Assembly: GCA_026129465.1 (NCBI GenBank)
Contig: JAHCIA010000001.1
Location: 1,807,964-1,871,963, forward strand
Length of the DNA: 64,000 bases
Direction of reading: 5' to 3'
From: Flavobacteriales bacterium
Lineage (GTDB): Bacteria > Bacteroidota > Bacteroidia > Flavobacteriales_F > PHOS-HE28
Position numbers and translations under genes: made by a program. Shown piece by piece: positions 7,934 to 17,363 of the stretch (its first letter is position 1; the number at the start of each line of letters is the position of its first letter). The notes beneath the pieces are model-generated. The model saw nothing but the letters and a program-made list of their open reading frames with translations. It did not search any database and was not told the origin of the DNA.

Positions 7934-9961
7934 ATGACCACCGCCACTTCCCAAGACCTCGACCTTTTCCAGCGCACCATCCGCGAAGGCATCCCCGATG
8001 TCCTTCCGCCAGCGCAGGCGTTCGACCCCGGCGTGAGCCATGCGCCCAAACGCAAGGACATCCTCTCCGGTGAAGAGAAGAAGCTGGCCTTGCGCAATGC
8101 CCTTCGCTACTTCCATCAGAAGCACCATGCCGTGCTTGCCCCGGAATTCGCCGCCGAACTGAAGGAGCACGGCCGCATCTACATGTACCGCCTGCGACCG
8201 GAGCACCCGATGTACGCCCGGCCGATCGATCAGTACCCTGCTAAATGCTGGCAGGCGGCGGCCATCATGCTGATGGTCCAGAACAACCTGGATCCCGCCG
8301 TGGCCCAGCATCCCCACGAGTTGATCACCTACGGCGGCAATGGCGCGGTGTTGCAGAACTGGGCCCAGTACCGGCTGTGCATGAAGTACCTCTCGGAGAT
8401 GACCGACGAGCAGACGCTGGTGGTGTACAGCGGCCACCCTTTGGGCCTCTTCCCCAGCCACCGCGACGCGCCGCGTGTGGTGGTGACCAATGGGATGATG
8501 ATCCCCAACTACAGCAAGCCGGACGACTGGGAGCGATACAATGCCCTGGGCGTGACGCAGTATGGTCAAATGACCGCCGGCAGCTACATGTACATCGGTC
8601 CGCAGGGCATCGTGCATGGCACCACCATCACCGTGCTGAACGCCTGCCGCATGATCAAGGCATCACCCGGCACCACGGGCAAACTGTTCGTGACCGCCGG
8701 CCTTGGCGGCATGAGCGGTGCCCAGCCCAAGGCGGGCAACATCGCGGGGGTGGTCACCATCTGCGCGGAGGTGAATGCCACCGCTGCGCACAAGCGCCAC
8801 AGCCAGGGCTGGGTGGATGAGGTGATCACGGACGTGGACGCGTGCATCGATGCCGCGCGTGCCTGGCAGGGGAAGGGCGAAGCACACAGCATCGCCTACC
8901 TCGGCAACATCGTGGACCTGTGGGAACGCCTCGCTGCGCGCGAGGTGCACGTGGACCTGGGCAGTGACCAGACCAGTTTGCACAACCCGTGGGCAGGCGG
9001 CTACTATCCCGTGGGCCTCAGCTACGAGGAGAGCAACGCACTCATGGTGAAGGATCCTGAAGCCTTCAAACAGCGGGTGCGGGAAAGCCTGAAGCGCCAA
9101 GTGGCGGCGATAAACACCCTCGCTGAGCGTGGCATGTACTTCTTCGACTACGGCAACGCCTTCCTGCTGGAGAGCAAGCGCGCGGGGGCGGACATCGGTG
9201 GAAGGCATGGCGAGGAGTTCCGTTACCCCAGCTATGTGGAGGATATCATGGGGCCGATGTGCTTCGACCACGGCTTCGGGCCCTTCCGTTGGGTGTGTAC
9301 CAGTGGCGATCCGAAGGACCTGGCCACCAGCGACCGCATCGCGGGTGATGTGCTCCAGGACATGCTGAAAGCAGCGCCGCCCGAGATCGGCCAGCAGATC
9401 GCCGACAACCTGCACTGGATCCGCAGCGCGCAGGAGAACAGGCTGGTGGTGGGCAGCCAGGCGCGCATCCTCTATGCCGACAGCGAGGGCCGCATACGCA
9501 TCGCGGAAGCCTTCAACGCGGCCATCAAGCGCGGTGAGATCGGCGCACCCATCGTATTGGGCCGCGACCACCACGATGTGAGCGGCACCGACAGTCCCTA
9601 CCGCGAGACCGCCAACATCCGCGACGGCAGCCGCTTCACGGCCGACATGGCCGTGCACAACTTCGTGGGCGACGGTTTCCGCGGCGCCACCTGGGTCAGT
9701 CTGCACAATGGCGGCGGCGTGGGCTGGGGCGAAGTGATCAACGGCGGTTTCGGCCTGGTGCTCGACGGCAGCGCCGACAGCGAGCGCAGGCTGAGGAGCA
9801 TGCTGCACTGGGACGTGAACAACGGCATCGCGCGCCGTGCCTGGGCCAGGAACCCCAATGCGGTATGGAGCATCGAGCAGGAGATGAAGCGCACGCCACT
9901 GCTGAAAGTGACCCTGCCCAACGAGGCGGACGATGGGCTGATCGACAGCGCGCTGGCCTGA
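7934..9961 (+). CDS. hutU: urocanate hydratase
   Basis: 675 residues. The enzyme hydrates urocanate to imidazolonepropionate in histidine breakdown, using tightly bound NAD+. Family segments seen in order: YGGNGAVLQNWAQY, YSGHPLGLFPSH, TAGSYMYIGPQGIVHGTT, the glycine-rich NAD region (VTAGLGGMSGAQPKAGN), DQTSLHNPWAGGYYPVG and GRDHHDVSGTDSPYRET, then HNGGGVGWGEVINGG near the C-terminus. The length is that of the long HutU version common in Bacteroidetes. The open frame extends far upstream but MTTATSQDLDLF at 7934 is the natural start. The other hut genes are not in the window. Confidence 0.95.
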   Translation: MTTATSQDLDLFQRTIREGIPDVLPPAQAFDPGVSHAPKRKDILSGEEKKLALRNALRYFHQKHHAVLAPEFAAELKEHGRIYMYRLRPEHPMYARPIDQYPAKCWQAAAIMLMVQNNLDPAVAQHPHELITYGGNGAVLQNWAQYRLCMKYLSEMTDEQTLVVYSGHPLGLFPSHRDAPRVVVTNGMMIPNYSKPDDWERYNALGVTQYGQMTAGSYMYIGPQGIVHGTTITVLNACRMIKASPGTTGKLFVTAGLGGMSGAQPKAGNIAGVVTICAEVNATAAHKRHSQGWVDEVITDVDACIDAARAWQGKGEAHSIAYLGNIVDLWERLAAREVHVDLGSDQTSLHNPWAGGYYPVGLSYEESNALMVKDPEAFKQRVRESLKRQVAAINTLAERGMYFFDYGNAFLLESKRAGADIGGRHGEEFRYPSYVEDIMGPMCFDHGFGPFRWVCTSGDPKDLATSDRIAGDVLQDMLKAAPPEIGQQIADNLHWIRSAQENRLVVGSQARILYADSEGRIRIAEAFNAAIKRGEIGAPIVLGRDHHDVSGTDSPYRETANIRDGSRFTADMAVHNFVGDGFRGATWVSLHNGGGVGWGEVINGGFGLVLDGSADSERRLRSMLHWDVNNGIARRAWARNPNAVWSIEQEMKRTPLLKVTLPNEADDGLIDSALA

Positions 9962-10009
9962 ACCGGAGAAAATTCCCGGCCATACCCGCCCGCCGCCGAT
10001 CTTTCGCAC

Positions 10010-10624
10010 ATGGAACGCCTGGCCATCCTGGTGATGTGCATATCCTTGGGATGCGTGCATCATGAAGAGGACAAGGAAAGTGTGGAAATGAGGACCCCGG
10101 AGACACTTGTGGCGGAACCCGCCCCCGGACCGCTCAACGCGGTGATCGAGATCCCCGCAGGGACCGTGGAGAAGCGCGAGTACGATCCCGCGACCGGCAC
10201 CTTCCCGATCTCGCACCGGAATGGCAAGCCCCGGCTGATCCGCTTCCTGCCCTACCCCGCCAACTACGGCTTCATCCCCGGAACCCTGATGGACGCTGAC
10301 GATGGCGGCGACGGCGATGCGCTGGATGTCTTCGTACTGTGCGGCGCAGTGCCCGCCGGCACCGTGCTTGGGGTGGTGCCCATCGGCATCATCGAATTGC
10401 TGGACGCCGGCGAAAGGGACGACAAGCTGTTGGCCTTGCCGGCCGATCCATCCCTGCGGACGATCGATGCCGGCGACCTGGACCAATTGCCAGAAGGCGT
10501 GCAGGAGATCCTCGTGACCTGGTTGCTGAACTACGACCCGGAGGACGGCGCGGAACTGCTGGCTGTGAAGGGCAGAGCGGAAGCGCTCGCGGCCGTGGCG
10601 CGCTGGCGCACGAAGACGAACTGA
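10010..10624 (+). CDS. ppa: inorganic pyrophosphatase (family I) with an exported or lipoprotein-like N-terminus
   Basis: 204 residues. Hydrolyses pyrophosphate to phosphate. The catalytic set of soluble family I enzymes is recognisable: AVIEIPAGTVEKREYD (Lys and Glu of the active site), the Arg in LIRFLPYPANYGFIPG with both tyrosines, the metal-binding GDGDALDVFV aspartates, and the later Asp/Lys group DAGERDDKLLALP. The usual Pro in DGDPxDV is Ala here. The first 20 residues (MERLAILVMCISLGCVHHEE) are a hydrophobic stretch ending at Cys, not found in cytosolic Ppa and resembling a lipoprotein signal, though the lipobox (S-L-G-C) is imperfect. It converges on pheT with 10 bases between the stops. 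Confidence 0.9.
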   Translation: MERLAILVMCISLGCVHHEEDKESVEMRTPETLVAEPAPGPLNAVIEIPAGTVEKREYDPATGTFPISHRNGKPRLIRFLPYPANYGFIPGTLMDADDGGDGDALDVFVLCGAVPAGTVLGVVPIGIIELLDAGERDDKLLALPADPSLRTIDAGDLDQLPEGVQEILVTWLLNYDPEDGAELLAVKGRAEALAAVARWRTKTN

Positions 10625-10634
10625 TCGCGGACGT

Positions 10635-13067
10635 TCAGCTCCGCACCACCGCGCCGGCTTCCTGCTCCAAGGCTTGCCGGATGCGGCCCATCGCCTTGTC
10701 CACCTGTTCGTCGGTCAGGGTCTTGGCAGGGTCCTGCAGGATGAAGCTCAGCGCGTAGCTCTTCTTGCCGGAGGGCAACTTGTCGCCCTGGTACACATCG
10801 AAAAGCCCGACATCCTGCAGCAATTTGCGTTCGGCATTGAAGGCCAGCTTGCGCAGCGCGTCGAAACGCACGGCCTCGTCGAGCAACAGGCTCAGGTCGC
10901 GACGCACGCTGGGAAAGCGCGGCACCTCCATGTGGCCGATCTCCTGCGCGCGGCAGGCCTCGAGCAAAGCGTCCTCATCAAGCTCGGCATAGTACACCGC
11001 TTGCGATACATCGCTGGTCTTCAGCACAGGCTTGGCCACTTCACCGAGTTCGCCACAGCGGCGGCCTTTGATGCGCAGGGCGTGCGCATCGCGAAGCAGG
11101 GCATGTCCGGTCGGCTCCCAAGTGGCGAGCGTATCCAAGCCCAGCCGCTGCAGCAGGCTTTCCACCTCCTCCTTCGCATCGAAGAGGTCGGCCTTGCGTG
11201 CTGTGCTCCGCCAGTTCTCGGCGAAACGCCGCCCGGTGAGCACGATGCCAAGCGATTCCGTTTCGATGACCTTGTCACCATCGCGGCGATAGGTGCGGCC
11301 CCGCTCGAAGCAGGCCAGGTCGCGTTGCTGCCGATTGAGGTTATGGGCCACGGCCTGCAGCATGCCGAAAAGCATGGTGGGGCGCAGCACGTCCAACTCC
11401 GAGCTGAGCGGGTTGGCGAGTGTGACGAGTTCTTCCGTCGCGGCCACCCCGCTATTCACGCAGCGTTCGCCGTTCACCAGCGAGGGGGTCATCACCTCAC
11501 GAAGGCCACGCGCGGCGAGGTGCGCGGCGCCTTGCTGACGAAGGCTTTCCAGGGTGAGCGCCTCGTGGACCACCGGCGGCATCATCAGATGCGCCGGCAG
11601 CGGCACCTGGTCATAGCCGTGGACGCGCAAGATCTCCTCGATCACATCCGCAGGGCGGTACACGTCCGTGCGGTAGGCGGGCACCACCACGTGCAGCCCA
11701 TGCGCATGGCGCTCCCGGATGCGGAAGTCGAGCGACTCCATGATGCGGACGATGTCGTCCGCAGCGATACGCACACCGGTGAGATGTTCCACCTCGGCGA
11801 AGCGCAATGGCACTTCGCGCGCGGTGCGTGGTTTGTCGTTGATGTCGGTGATGGGCGATGCGATACGCGCACCGGCCACATCCTTCAGCAGCAAGGCCGC
11901 GCGCTTCAGGGCGTACACGGTAAGATCGGGGTCCACACCGCGCTCGAAGCGGAAGGAGGCATCGGTGTTGAGGCTGTGGCGGCGCGCCGTGCGGCGGATG
12001 TGCGCCGGATCGAACCACGCGCTCTCCAGAAAGACCGCGGTGGTGCCTTCAGCAACACCGCTCCTCAGACCGCCGAAGACACCCGCGATGCAGGCCGGCT
12101 TCTCCGCATCGGCGATCACCAGGTCGCCCGCATCCAGTTGGCGCTCCTTCTCATCCAGCGTGACAAAGGACTCACCGGCCTTCGCCATGCGCACCACGAT
12201 GCGGCGACCGGCGAGCCTGTCGGCATCGAAGGCGTGGAGGGGCTGGGCGAGTTCGTGCTGTACGTAGTTGGTGGCGTCCACCACGTTGTTGATAGGCTTC
12301 AGGCCGATGGCCAGCAGGCGGTCCTGCAACCATTGTGGCGAAGGGCCCACGCGCACATCGGTGAGCGTGACCCCGGCATAGCGCGGCGCGGCCACCGGGG
12401 CCTGCACCTCCACCTTCACCGCATCGCCGTCGTGGTCCTGCGCAAAGGCCGACACATCCGGCAGCTTCAATTCCAGCGAGAGGCCACGCCGGTGGTTCAA
12501 CGCGGCGATGAGGTCGCGCGCCACACCCACATGGCCCATGGCATCGGTGCGGTTGGGCGTAAGGCCGATCTCCAGCACATGGTCGCTGGTGAGCTTCAAG
12601 TAGTCCGCGGCGGGTGTGCCTACGGCGGCACCAGGATCGAGCACCAGGATGCCTTCGTGGCTTTGGCCCAGGCCCAGCTCATCCTCGGCGCAGATCATGC
12701 CGTGGCTTTCCACCCCGCGGATCTTGCTCCTCTTGATCACCAGGCTGCCGCCATCATGCATGTGCAGCGTGGTACCCACGGTGGCCACGAGCACCTTCTG
12801 CCCGGCCGCCACGTTGGCAGCGCCGCACACGATCTGCGCCTGCTGCCCGCCGAGGTCCACCACGGTCACGCTCAGGCGGTCGGCATCGGGGTGCTTGGCG
12901 CATTCCAGCACCTGGCCCACCACCACCCCGGCCAGCATGCCCTTCAACGGCTCGAAGGTCTCCACGCTCTCCACTTCGAGGCCGGTACTGGTGAGCACCT
13001 CGGCCGCCTCATGCGGGGTCAGGTCGCTATCGATGTACTGCTTGAGCCAATTCCAGGAGATGCGCAT
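10635..13067 (-). CDS. pheT: phenylalanine-tRNA ligase beta subunit
   Basis: 810 residues, normal for the bacterial beta subunit, which pairs with PheS to charge tRNA-Phe. It starts with MRISWNWLKQYIDSDLTP. An EMAP-type tRNA-binding domain spans about 40-150 (VVGQVLECAKHPDADRLSV), then the B3/B4 editing region (NVVDATNYV, AFDADRL), B5 (about 410-480), the catalytic-like core (FERGRTYR), and the C-terminal FDX-ACB anticodon-binding domain (RFPSVRRDLSLLLDEAV). pheS is not in the window. A TAACTTCG box on the minus strand (13104-13111, one mismatch to TAnnTTTG) lies 36 bases upstream. Confidence 0.96.
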   Translation of the reverse strand: MRISWNWLKQYIDSDLTPHEAAEVLTSTGLEVESVETFEPLKGMLAGVVVGQVLECAKHPDADRLSVTVVDLGGQQAQIVCGAANVAAGQKVLVATVGTTLHMHDGGSLVIKRSKIRGVESHGMICAEDELGLGQSHEGILVLDPGAAVGTPAADYLKLTSDHVLEIGLTPNRTDAMGHVGVARDLIAALNHRRGLSLELKLPDVSAFAQDHDGDAVKVEVQAPVAAPRYAGVTLTDVRVGPSPQWLQDRLLAIGLKPINNVVDATNYVQHELAQPLHAFDADRLAGRRIVVRMAKAGESFVTLDEKERQLDAGDLVIADAEKPACIAGVFGGLRSGVAEGTTAVFLESAWFDPAHIRRTARRHSLNTDASFRFERGVDPDLTVYALKRAALLLKDVAGARIASPITDINDKPRTAREVPLRFAEVEHLTGVRIAADDIVRIMESLDFRIRERHAHGLHVVVPAYRTDVYRPADVIEEILRVHGYDQVPLPAHLMMPPVVHEALTLESLRQQGAAHLAARGLREVMTPSLVNGERCVNSGVAATEELVTLANPLSSELDVLRPTMLFGMLQAVAHNLNRQQRDLACFERGRTYRRDGDKVIETESLGIVLTGRRFAENWRSTARKADLFDAKEEVESLLQRLGLDTLATWEPTGHALLRDAHALRIKGRRCGELGEVAKPVLKTSDVSQAVYYAELDEDALLEACRAQEIGHMEVPRFPSVRRDLSLLLDEAVRFDALRKLAFNAERKLLQDVGLFDVYQGDKLPSGKKSYALSFILQDPAKTLTDEQVDKAMGRIRQALEQEAGAVVRS

Positions 13068-13175
13068 GGGGTGCTCGGGCGCCCGCCTGTGACGGGCAGG
13101 CGGCGAAGTTATCCGAATGGCCCATGGTCACTGGTCGATCGGCGATCGACACCCTTGTAATTTCGCCCTGCTCCC

Positions 13176-14399
13176 ATGGACTACATCGCGCTGGCCATTC
13201 CGCTCTTCTTCCTGCTCATGGGCCTGGAACTGTCATGGAGCGCATGGACGAACCGGAAGGTCTACCGCTTCAACGATTTCATCGCGAACATGGGCTGCGG
13301 CATCGGCTCGCAGATCGTGGGGGCCTTCACCAAGGCGGGCATCTTCGCCGTGTACCTGGCGGTGTACGACCATTGGCGGCTGTTCACCCTGGAGAACTCG
13401 GCCCTCACGTGGGTCGTCACGTTCCTGCTGATCGACCTGCTGTACTACTGGTTCCATCGCCTGAGCCACGAGGTGAACTTCCTCTGGGCCGCGCACATCG
13501 TGCACCACCAGAGCGAGGAGTACAACCTGAGCGTGGCGCTGCGGCAAAGCTGGTGGCAGGGGCTGTTCAGCTTCTGGTTCTATGTGCCCGTGGCCTTCCT
13601 GGGCGTGCACCCGCTCACCATCGTCACGGTGGGCGCCTTCGTCACGCTGTACCAGTTCTGGATACACACCAAGGCGCTTGGCAAACTGGGTCCGCTGGAA
13701 TGGCTGTTCAACACGCCCAGCCACCACCGCGTGCACCACGGCAGCGATCCCAAGTACATCGACCGGAACCATGCGGGCACGTTGATCATCTGGGACAAGC
13801 TCTTCGGCACCTTCCAGGTGGAGGAGGAGGAACCCGTGTACGGCATCACCACGCCCCTGAACACCTGGGACCCGCTGAAGGCGAACTTCCACTACTACCA
13901 GGACCTCTTCCGCTGGGCACGACAGGCGCGCACCTGGAGGGACAAACTGCTGATCTTCCTCAAGCCACCCGGTTGGAGACCGGCCTACATGGGCGGTTTC
14001 CAAGGGCCCACGGCGAAGGACCGCGCGACGTACCGCAAGTACGACACCCAGGTGCCGCGCACGGTGAGCGGCTATGTCGTCGCACAATTCGCGCTGCTGC
14101 TGTTGGTCACCACTTTCTTCCTGTTCCGCCAAGGTGAGCTGGGGCCGGTGCGCATGTGGGCCACTGCTGCGCTGGTGGTGCTGTGGGTGATGGACCTGGG
14201 CCTGTTGATGGACGGCCGTCGATGGCCGATGGCGGTGGAGGTGGGGCGCGTGCTGGCGTTGGGCGCCATGCTCCTCTTCAGCACGGACCTGTTGCCTTTC
14301 CCATGGGCAGCGATGACCAGCGCCGTGGTGGTCGCAGGCTCGCTGCTGGGCTTGTGGTGGATGTCCCGCACCATGGCCGTTGTCTCCCCTGCGCATTGA
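13176..14399 (+). CDS. sterol desaturase / fatty acid hydroxylase family membrane protein
   Basis: 407 residues. The three histidine clusters of the di-iron hydroxylase superfamily are present: HRLSHE (about residue 95), HIVHHQSE (about 108) and HRVHHG (about 188), between hydrophobic helices. The order and spacing resemble the alkylglycerol monooxygenase (TMEM195-like) branch, which acts on ether lipids, rather than carotenoid hydroxylases. About 100 residues after the catalytic domain hold three or four further membrane helices. The substrate cannot be fixed from sequence. It is followed after 45 bases by a lysoplasmalogenase gene, also an ether-lipid function, which makes an ether-lipid role attractive but unproven. 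A TAATTTCG box lies 10 bases before the ATG. Confidence 0.82.
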   Translation: MDYIALAIPLFFLLMGLELSWSAWTNRKVYRFNDFIANMGCGIGSQIVGAFTKAGIFAVYLAVYDHWRLFTLENSALTWVVTFLLIDLLYYWFHRLSHEVNFLWAAHIVHHQSEEYNLSVALRQSWWQGLFSFWFYVPVAFLGVHPLTIVTVGAFVTLYQFWIHTKALGKLGPLEWLFNTPSHHRVHHGSDPKYIDRNHAGTLIIWDKLFGTFQVEEEEPVYGITTPLNTWDPLKANFHYYQDLFRWARQARTWRDKLLIFLKPPGWRPAYMGGFQGPTAKDRATYRKYDTQVPRTVSGYVVAQFALLLLVTTFFLFRQGELGPVRMWATAALVVLWVMDLGLLMDGRRWPMAVEVGRVLALGAMLLFSTDLLPFPWAAMTSAVVVAGSLLGLWWMSRTMAVVSPAH

Positions 14400-14444
14400 C
14401 CCTCGCGGCTCGGGGCCTTGACTAACTTGGCGGCCGCGCACCCC

Positions 14445-15176
14445 ATGGACATCCGGAAGAACATCCCCATCAACGGGGCGGCCTATGGGCTGGCGCTGCT
14501 GGGCACCATCATCGGCGACACCCAGGACATCCGTCCGCTGGTGTACCTGTGCAAGCCGCTGCTGCTGCTGATCCTCTCGTCGTGGTTCTTCTTCAGCAGC
14601 CGCCGTGTGGGCGACCGCTTCACCCTGCTGGTACAGGCGGGGCTGTTCTTCTCCCTGGCGGGCGATGTGGCGCTGATGTTGCCGAGCGCGGACCAGTTCT
14701 ATTTCCTCATCGGGTTGGCGGCCTTCCTCATGGCGCACCTCTGTTACACCATGGCCTTCGCCCAGAACATCGCCGACGCCGGACCAGGCGCTGGTCCGCT
14801 GGTGCCCCTGCTCATCGCCATCGCGCTGGTGGCCTTCGGTTTCTTTTTCGCGCTGGACCTGGTGCCCAAGGTGGACGATAGCGTTTCCCTGCCGGTGATC
14901 ATCTATGTGGTGGCCATCACGCTCATGGGCATCGCCGCTGCCTTCCGCTACGGCCGCACCTTTCCAAGAAGCTTCATGCTGGTGATGGCCGGGGCCGTGC
15001 TGTTCATCCTCTCCGATGCGCTGCTGGCCACGAACCGTTTCATGAAGCCGTTGGACCATGCGGCCTGGAGCGTGATGCTCACCTATGGTCTGGCGCAGTT
15101 GCTGATCGCGGCCGGCTGCCTGGCCCATGTGCTGGATCCCGAGGAGATCCGCCGCCGCGCCGCGCTGGACACCTGA
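14445..15176 (+). CDS. YhhN/TMEM86-family lysoplasmalogenase
   Basis: 243 residues and about eight membrane helices. FFSLAGDVALMLP (about residue 72) and GAVLFILSDALLATNRF (about 185) contain the two conserved Asp residues of the YhhN family, whose studied members cleave the vinyl-ether bond of lysoplasmalogen. An in-frame TTG at 14418 lies before a TAACTTGG promoter-like box at 14423-14430, so the ATG at 14445 is chosen. The stop TGA (15174-15176) is immediately followed by the recG stop on the other strand. Together with the preceding hydroxylase-type gene it may form a small ether-lipid unit. Confidence 0.83.
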   Translation: MDIRKNIPINGAAYGLALLGTIIGDTQDIRPLVYLCKPLLLLILSSWFFFSSRRVGDRFTLLVQAGLFFSLAGDVALMLPSADQFYFLIGLAAFLMAHLCYTMAFAQNIADAGPGAGPLVPLLIAIALVAFGFFFALDLVPKVDDSVSLPVIIYVVAITLMGIAAAFRYGRTFPRSFMLVMAGAVLFILSDALLATNRFMKPLDHAAWSVMLTYGLAQLLIAAGCLAHVLDPEEIRRRAALDT

Positions 15177-17279
15177 TCAGCTGATCCGGCCCCACACACG
15201 ATCGCTGCGCAATTGCTCCTGCAAGTTGCCGGCGATGGCCGCATGCGAACGGTCAGTGAGCGTGGGGTCCTGCTCCAGGATGCGCCGGGCCACCTCGCGC
15301 GCCTGCTGCATCAGGCCACCGTCCTCCACCAGGTCGGCGATGCGCAAGGGTGGCAGGCCACTCTGCTGCGTGCCCATCAGGTCACCGGGCCCACGCAGCC
15401 GCAGGTCCTTTTCGGCGATCACGAAGCCGTCGTTGGTGGAGACCATCGCCTGTATGCGTGCCCCGGCGTCGGCGCCGAGCTTGTCGCCCGACATGAGGAT
15501 GCAGTAGCTCTGCTCGGCGCCGCGCCCCACGCGTCCGCGCAACTGGTGCAGCTGGCTCAGCCCGAAGCGCTCGGCGTTCTCGATCACCATCACGCTGGCG
15601 TTGGGCACGTCCACGCCCACTTCGATCACCGTGGTGGCCACCAGGATGTCCGTCTCGCCCTTCTTGAAGCGCGCCATTTCGAAGTCCTTCGTGGCCTGGT
15701 CCATACGGCCATGTACGATGCCCACGGCGTAGCGCGGCAATGGGAAGCGACGCGAAAGGCTCTCATAGCCGTCCATCACGTCCTTCAGATCGGTCTTCTC
15801 GGACTCTTCGATCAAAGGGTAGACCACATACACCTGCCGCCCCTTGGCGATCTCCTGTTCCAGGAAAGCGAATACCGCGTTGCGCGACGAATCGAAGCGA
15901 TGCACGGTCCGAACGGGCTTGCGGCCTGGTGGCAACTCGTCGATCACACTGGTGTCCAGGTCGCCATAGAGCGTCATCGCCAGTGTGCGTGGGATGGGCG
16001 TGGCGGTCATCACCAGCACGTGCGGCGGGGTCTCGCCCTTCGCCCACAACCGGGCGCGTTGTGCCACGCCGAAACGGTGCTGCTCATCGATCACCACCAG
16101 ACCCAGCTTGTGGAACACCACACGGTCCTCCAGCAGGGCATGCGTGCCCACCAGGATGTGGACCTCGCCCAAGCGCAATGCCGCCAGGATGCTTTTCCGC
16201 TCCGCGGCCTTGGTGCTGCCGGTGAGCAGGCGCACCGTGATGGGCATGTCCTTCAAAAAGCCGGTCAGGGTGTTGAAGTGCTGCTGCGCGAGGATCTCCG
16301 TGGGCGCCATGAGCGCGCTCTGGAAACCGTTGTCCAGCGCGATGAGCATGGCGAGCAGGCCCACGAGCGTCTTGCCGCTGCCCACATCGCCCTGCACCAG
16401 CCGGTTCATCTGGTGGCCGCTGCCCAGGTCGCGGCGGATCTCCTTCACCACGCGCTTCTGCGCACCGGTGAGTTCGAAAGGCAGGTGTTCCTTGTAGAAG
16501 GTGTTCAGCAAGGTGCCCACCTGGGCGAAGACCAGGCCGTGGACCCCATCGCGCAACATGCGCTGGCGCACCAGCAGGCGCAACTGGATGAAGAACAACT
16601 CCTCGAACTTCAAGCGGCGGCGGGCCTTCTCCAGCAACGACGGGTCCTGCGGAGCATGCACCTGCCGCAGGGCCTGCTCGCGCCCCAGGCCACCCAGCAT
16701 CTCCACCAGTTCGGCGTTGAGCGTTTCGGGCAATTGCCCCGCGATCTGCCCCAGGAGCGCCACCTGCAATTTCCATAGCGCGCGGCCCGTGAGCCCTCGT
16801 GCTCCGAGTTTCTCCGTGGTGGAATAGACCGGCCGCATCGCCGTCTCGAGGCCCTGGTCCCACACGGCGGCGCTCTCCAACTCGGGGTGCGCGAAATTCA
16901 ACTGGCCTTTGAACACCGATGGTTTGCCATAGAGGATGTACTCCTCGCCCGGCTTCAGCGACCCCTGCAGCCAGCGGGTGCCTTGGAACCACACCAGGTC
17001 CACCGCGCCGCTCGCGTCGGTGAAGGTGGCCGTGAGCCGCCTGCCGCGCTTTTCGCCCACCGTGCGCAGGGGTCCCAGCACGCCGCGCAATTGCACCGCC
17101 TCGCCATCGGGCCGCACATCGGCCACGCGGTGGAAGCGGCTGCGGTCCACGTAACGGAATGGGAAGTGGTACAGCAGATCGCCGAAGGTGCCGATGCCGA
17201 GCTCCTTGCGCAGCAACTCGCCACGCTGAGGACCCACCCCTTTCAGGTACTCGATCGGGGTCTCCAGCACATGCGCCAT
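15177..17279 (-). CDS. recG: ATP-dependent DNA helicase RecG
   Basis: 700 residues, the standard length. RecG remodels stalled replication forks and branch-migrates Holliday junctions. The N-terminal wedge/OB domain (about 60-160) holds the FHRVADVRPDGEAVQLRG opening. The motor shows motif I QGDVGSGKTLVG (about 297), the DEQH box VVIDEQHRFG (about 395), motif III TATPIPRTLAM, and the C-terminal helicase half with GRMDQATKD, TTVIEVGVDVPNA and QLHQLRGRVGRG. The C-terminus has the TRG-like LRLRGPGDLMGTQQSGLP motif. No lesion is visible. Confidence 0.97.
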   Translation of the reverse strand: MAHVLETPIEYLKGVGPQRGELLRKELGIGTFGDLLYHFPFRYVDRSRFHRVADVRPDGEAVQLRGVLGPLRTVGEKRGRRLTATFTDASGAVDLVWFQGTRWLQGSLKPGEEYILYGKPSVFKGQLNFAHPELESAAVWDQGLETAMRPVYSTTEKLGARGLTGRALWKLQVALLGQIAGQLPETLNAELVEMLGGLGREQALRQVHAPQDPSLLEKARRRLKFEELFFIQLRLLVRQRMLRDGVHGLVFAQVGTLLNTFYKEHLPFELTGAQKRVVKEIRRDLGSGHQMNRLVQGDVGSGKTLVGLLAMLIALDNGFQSALMAPTEILAQQHFNTLTGFLKDMPITVRLLTGSTKAAERKSILAALRLGEVHILVGTHALLEDRVVFHKLGLVVIDEQHRFGVAQRARLWAKGETPPHVLVMTATPIPRTLAMTLYGDLDTSVIDELPPGRKPVRTVHRFDSSRNAVFAFLEQEIAKGRQVYVVYPLIEESEKTDLKDVMDGYESLSRRFPLPRYAVGIVHGRMDQATKDFEMARFKKGETDILVATTVIEVGVDVPNASVMVIENAERFGLSQLHQLRGRVGRGAEQSYCILMSGDKLGADAGARIQAMVSTNDGFVIAEKDLRLRGPGDLMGTQQSGLPPLRIADLVEDGGLMQQAREVARRILEQDPTLTDRSHAAIAGNLQEQLRSDRVWGRIS

Positions 17280-17363
17280 GGCGGGCGGAAATTACGCGCC
17301 GCCTTGCGCCACACCTGACGACGGTTAACATGGGCTTCACACCACGCGTCTACCTTGCCCAGG

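Noticed and set aside
13081..13102. Two overlapping short hairpins upstream of pheT, suggestive of attenuation
   Set aside because: Stems of only 5 and 6 bp; one arm lies next to the -7-like box and would be upstream of the transcript start. There is no leader peptide or terminator T-run.
10674..13160. 828-residue plus-strand frame opposite pheT
   Set aside because: Exact antisense of an intact essential gene, with His/Gln-rich composition and no family motif.
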